Positions 61,118 to 64,000 of a DNA stretch of 64,000 bases are shown in pieces. Every line of letters begins with the position of its first letter. The stretch's first letter is position 1. Location: the NCBI RefSeq assembly GCF_030063475.1, contig NZ_JASIRT010000002.1:124001-188000 (forward strand), in the 5' to 3' direction. The stretch is from Roseomonas sp. E05. Lineage in GTDB: Bacteria > Pseudomonadota > Alphaproteobacteria > Acetobacterales > Acetobacteraceae. Position numbers and translations under genes: made by a program. The notes under the pieces were generated by a model. It was not told the origin of the DNA. It saw nothing but the letters and a program-made list of their open reading frames with translations, and did no database searches.

Positions 61118-62791
61118 ATGCCCTTTCCAGTGATGCCCGAAGCGCTGCTGCGCGCCCTGACCGAACGCGGTTACAGCGAACCAACCACCGTGCAGGCGGC
61201 GGTGCTGGAGCCGGAGACGGCGGAGCGCGACCTGCTGGTGTCGGCGCAGACCGGCTCGGGCAAGACGGTTGCGTTCGGCCTGGCCCTTGTCTCGGCACTG
61301 CTGGGCGAGGCGGAGCGCCTGCCGCCCGCCGGCGCGCCGCTGGCCCTGGTGGTGGCGCCCACCCGTGAGCTGGCACTGCAGGTGCGGACCGAGCTTTCCT
61401 GGCTCTATGCCCAGGCGGGCGGCCGCGTGGTGAGCTGCGTCGGCGGCATGGACCCGATGGCCGAGCGCCGCGCCCTTGCGCAGGGCGCCCACATCGTCGT
61501 CGGCACGCCCGGCCGCCTGTGCGATCACCTGGAGCGCGGCAACCTCCGCCCGCAGGCGCTGCGCACCGTGGTGCTGGACGAGGCCGACGAGATGCTCGAC
61601 CTCGGCTTCCGCGAGGAGCTGGAGACCATCCTGAACGCCGCGCCGGAGGAGCGCCGCACACTGTTCTTCTCCGCCACCATGCCGCCGGAGATCGCCCGGC
61701 TGGCGCGCAGCTTCCAGAAGGACGCGCTGCGGCTGGAGGTGAAGGGCGAGGGCGGCCAGCACGGGGACATCAGCTATCGCGCCGTCGTGGTGGCGCCGCA
61801 TGAGATCGAGCGCGCGGTGGTGAACCTGCTGCGCGCCTCCGATTCCCCGCGCGCCATCGTCTTCTGTTCGACCCGCGCCGGCGTGGCGCGGCTGCACGGC
61901 AACCTGGTGGAGCGCGGCTTCTCCGCCGTGGCGCTGTCCGGCGAGCTGTCCCAGGCGGAGCGCAGCCGTGCCCTCCAGGGCCTGCGCGACGGGCGGGCGC
62001 AGGTCTGCGTCGCCACCGACGTCGCGGCGCGCGGCATCGACCTGCCGGATCTCGGCTTGGTCATTCATGCCGAGCTGCCGAAGGAGCCGGAGACCATGCT
62101 GCACCGCTCCGGCCGCACGGGCCGGGCCGGGCGCAAGGGCGTCTCCGTGCTGGTGGTGCCGGTGAACCGCCGCCGCACCGCCGAGCGGCTGCTGATGGCG
62201 GCCCGCGTCGAGGCCGAATGGGGCACGCCGCCCTCCGCCGAGGCGATCCGCGGCAAGGATGCCGAGCGGCTGGCGGCGCAGGCCGCCGCGCTGCTCGCCG
62301 AGGAGCAGACCCCGGAGGATCTGGAGGTCGGGCAGAGCCTGCTCACCGCAGGGGCGGCCCCTGAGGCGATGGCGGCGGCGCTCATCCGCCTGCTGCGCGC
62401 GCCCTTGCCGGCGCCGGAGGAACTGGCCGCGCCCGACGCCGTTCGTCGCCCCGTGCGCGAGCGGCCGCCCGGCCTGCGGGAGGAGGGCGTCTGGTTCCGC
62501 ATGAATGTGGGCCGCGACGGCCGCGCCGATCCGCGCTGGGTGCTGCCCTTCCTCTGCCGCCGCGGCCAGGTGGCGCGCGATGAGATCGGCCGCATCCGCA
62601 TCCTGGGACGGGAGACGCAGTTCGAGGTCGCGCCCGCGGTGGCGGGGCGCTTCGCCGCCGCCGCCCGCCGCCCGGATGCCGAAGATCCGCATATCCGGGT
62701 GGAGCCGCTCACGGAGCAGGGCGGGGGAGGCCGGCACCATCCTGCCGGGGAGCGCTCACGCCGCTTTGCACCATCACATCGTCCGGCGTAA
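61118..62791 (+). CDS. DEAD-box RNA helicase (DbpA-like C-terminus)
   Basis: A 557-residue SF2 helicase. Q-motif GYSEPTTVQ, motif I SAQTGSGKT, Ia PTRELALQ, II VLDEADEML, III FSATM, IV IVFCSTR, V VATDVAARGIDLP and VI HRSGRTGRAGR are all present. The C-terminal part (about 470-540) resembles the DbpA RNA-binding domain (FRMNVGRDGRADPRWVLPFLCRRG, DEIGRIRIL). It probably acts on rRNA or structured mRNA. The start at 61118 gives the Q-motif at the right distance. Confidence 0.93.
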   Translation: MPFPVMPEALLRALTERGYSEPTTVQAAVLEPETAERDLLVSAQTGSGKTVAFGLALVSALLGEAERLPPAGAPLALVVAPTRELALQVRTELSWLYAQAGGRVVSCVGGMDPMAERRALAQGAHIVVGTPGRLCDHLERGNLRPQALRTVVLDEADEMLDLGFREELETILNAAPEERRTLFFSATMPPEIARLARSFQKDALRLEVKGEGGQHGDISYRAVVVAPHEIERAVVNLLRASDSPRAIVFCSTRAGVARLHGNLVERGFSAVALSGELSQAERSRALQGLRDGRAQVCVATDVAARGIDLPDLGLVIHAELPKEPETMLHRSGRTGRAGRKGVSVLVVPVNRRRTAERLLMAARVEAEWGTPPSAEAIRGKDAERLAAQAAALLAEEQTPEDLEVGQSLLTAGAAPEAMAAALIRLLRAPLPAPEELAAPDAVRRPVRERPPGLREEGVWFRMNVGRDGRADPRWVLPFLCRRGQVARDEIGRIRILGRETQFEVAPAVAGRFAAAARRPDAEDPHIRVEPLTEQGGGGRHHPAGERSRRFAPSHRPA

Positions 62792-62950
62792 CAGCAATAG
62801 GTTGCATGGCGCTGACGCGCCAAGCTTTCAAGAAGCTGTTAATTTCTCGAATCCTGGGAAACGCCTGCTGATGAGGCGCGGCAAAGCGTGTAACGGAGGC
62901 AGCGCCGCTTCCCCGGTGGGGCGGGAACTGGAACGAGGAGCTGCGGAGCG

Positions 62951-64000
62951 ATGCCGTGGGACGAGCAGAACACGCTGGAGCGGTTCGACGACTCCCACCT
63001 TGATCGGCTGAACATGGCCGGTGCGCTGCTCAGTGCCACCGGCTGGATCGACCGGCTGGCCCGCCTGGTGGCCATCGATACCGCCTTCCCCCCCGGCGAT
63101 GGCTGCGCGCCCTTCACCGATGCATTGCAGGACCTCTTCGCCCCGCTGGGCTTCGGCCTGCGGCGCGTCGAACTGCCGGAAAGCCTCTGGCGCAGCCGCT
63201 CGGCCACCGAGTGCCGCGTGAACCTGGTTGCGAGCCGCCGGACCGGACGGCCGGTCTGCTCCATCCCTTGCCATGTGAACACCGCTCCCCCGGGCGCGGG
63301 CTGGACCCGTCCCCCGCTGGCGCTGACGCGGCAGGGCAGCCGCCTCTTCGGCCGGGGCACCGTGGACATGAAGGGCGCCATCATCGCCCTCTGGGCCGCC
63401 TTGCGCACGGCCGATGCGGTCGGCCTGCCGTTGCGCTTCGATCCTCTCCTGCTGTTCACCACGGAGGCCGAGAGCGGCTGCTTCCCGGGGCTGCGGCACC
63501 TGACCGAGCAGGGCCTGCTGGAAGGCCACGTGCTGTGCCTGAACGGCAGCGCCGCGCCGCGCATTTGGGCCGGTTGCCTCGGCAGCTTCGAGCTTGAGGT
63601 CCGCATTTCCCGCTGTGCCCTTGCTGCGGAGGGCCATGGCGCCGCGCGAGCCATGCGGCCGATCCTCGCGGCGCTTGATGACCTCCAGACGGCACTGGCT
63701 CAGCGCGAATCCAGGCTGCCGGCGCCACCGGAGCAGGGGAGCGAGCCCTTGCGACCGAACCTCTCCATCATCTCGGTCGGCGCCGAGACCGAGCCGGATG
63801 GAAAGGAGCCGCTCGGCGTGCTGGTACTCAAGCGCCGCTTCACCGCCGATGAGGGGTTCTGCGCAGCGCTGGATGAGCTGAAGGCCTGCGTCGAGCAGGC
63901 GATCCGCGAGGCTGGCTGCCGTTGCACGGTGGAGTGCCGCGTGCTGCGGCGGCTGGACCCGGTGGCCGATCCGGACCAGGGGCCGAACTGGCCGAGCTGG
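62951..64000 (+). CDS. M20-family peptidase-like protein with altered catalytic residues (3' end missing)
   Basis: At least 350 residues, cut by the right edge. It starts at an ATG at 62951 with GCGGAG upstream. The M20 fold is visible: HVNTAPPG (108-115), FGRGTVDMKGAIIALW (Asp139 conserved) and LFTTEAESGC. But the catalytic Asp after the first His is Asn110, and in the DEExG segment the general-base Glu is Ala173. The later RPNLSIISVGAETEPDG marks the dimerisation domain. This may be an inactive relative or one with another activity. The 159-bp gap before it shows nothing else. Confidence 0.75.
   Translation, partial: MPWDEQNTLERFDDSHLDRLNMAGALLSATGWIDRLARLVAIDTAFPPGDGCAPFTDALQDLFAPLGFGLRRVELPESLWRSRSATECRVNLVASRRTGRPVCSIPCHVNTAPPGAGWTRPPLALTRQGSRLFGRGTVDMKGAIIALWAALRTADAVGLPLRFDPLLLFTTEAESGCFPGLRHLTEQGLLEGHVLCLNGSAAPRIWAGCLGSFELEVRISRCALAAEGHGAARAMRPILAALDDLQTALAQRESRLPAPPEQGSEPLRPNLSIISVGAETEPDGKEPLGVLVLKRRFTADEGFCAALDELKACVEQAIREAGCRCTVECRVLRRLDPVADPDQGPNWPSW

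Overview
The window is high-GC chromosomal DNA, densely packed with short intergenic gaps and many 1-8 bp start/stop overlaps. The gene content (an alphaproteobacterial rpoZ-RSH-acpS / lepB-rnc-era-recO core, a SAM-II riboswitch, aerobic Mo-hydroxylase accessory genes, an alpha-type ParC and a GPP34 protein) points to an alphaproteobacterium. My best inference is Rhodospirillales/Acetobacteraceae, Roseomonas-like. No rRNA, tRNA, CRISPR array, transposase or intact prophage was recognised.

1-9.5 kb: a truncated GPP34 protein runs off the left edge. It is followed by a zinc-homeostasis module (COG0523 metal-chaperone GTPase, hisI and divergent zur, with a candidate Zur box between them), glgX, and a tightly coupled block metC-sseA and alaX-NUDIX, then an EamA exporter. 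9.5-17 kb: parC, a non-canonical Nramp-like transporter, a divergent MocR/PaiB pair with a strong candidate operator, a DUF1003 protein and an exported DsrE-like protein.

17-34 kb: the housekeeping cluster. lepB-rnc-era-recO and a Mug-like glycosylase lie at 17.2-21.0 kb; rpoZ, RSH (SpoT/RelA) and acpS lie at 30.4-33.5 kb. About 9.4 kb of other genes separates the two halves: a luciferase-like monooxygenase, bluB, the divergent EF-P modification pair epmB/epmA, bpt, a penicillin acylase homologue, yraN, an LprI-like protein and a MarR-GNAT fusion.

33.5-39.7 kb: folK lies downstream of a compact six-gene leftward operon, coxG-coxD-coxE-xdhC(N)-xdhC(C)-MoeA/MocA fusion. These are insertion and maturation functions for a CO-dehydrogenase-type molybdenum hydroxylase, but no structural coxMSL genes are present. 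39.8-45.8 kb: an NhaD-like antiporter, prpB with a strong terminator, a decayed ABC ATPase, an orphan GH19 endolysin and a soluble triple-PAS chemoreceptor. The last two are separated by an AT-rich promoter region.

45.8-64 kb: a TPP-riboswitch-controlled thiZXY transporter, a histone-deacetylase-like amidohydrolase, DUF192, an MBL hydrolase with a DUF815 ATPase, yajC, sodB, an NDUFAF6-like protein, the Lrp/dadA pair and a membrane protein. Then comes metN-metI-metQ-metQ with a SAM-II riboswitch. Its unusually long leader also holds a possible Met/Cys leader peptide and competing hairpins; this is the most interesting regulatory object seen. The window ends with a DEAD-box helicase and an M20-family protein whose catalytic residues look degenerate.
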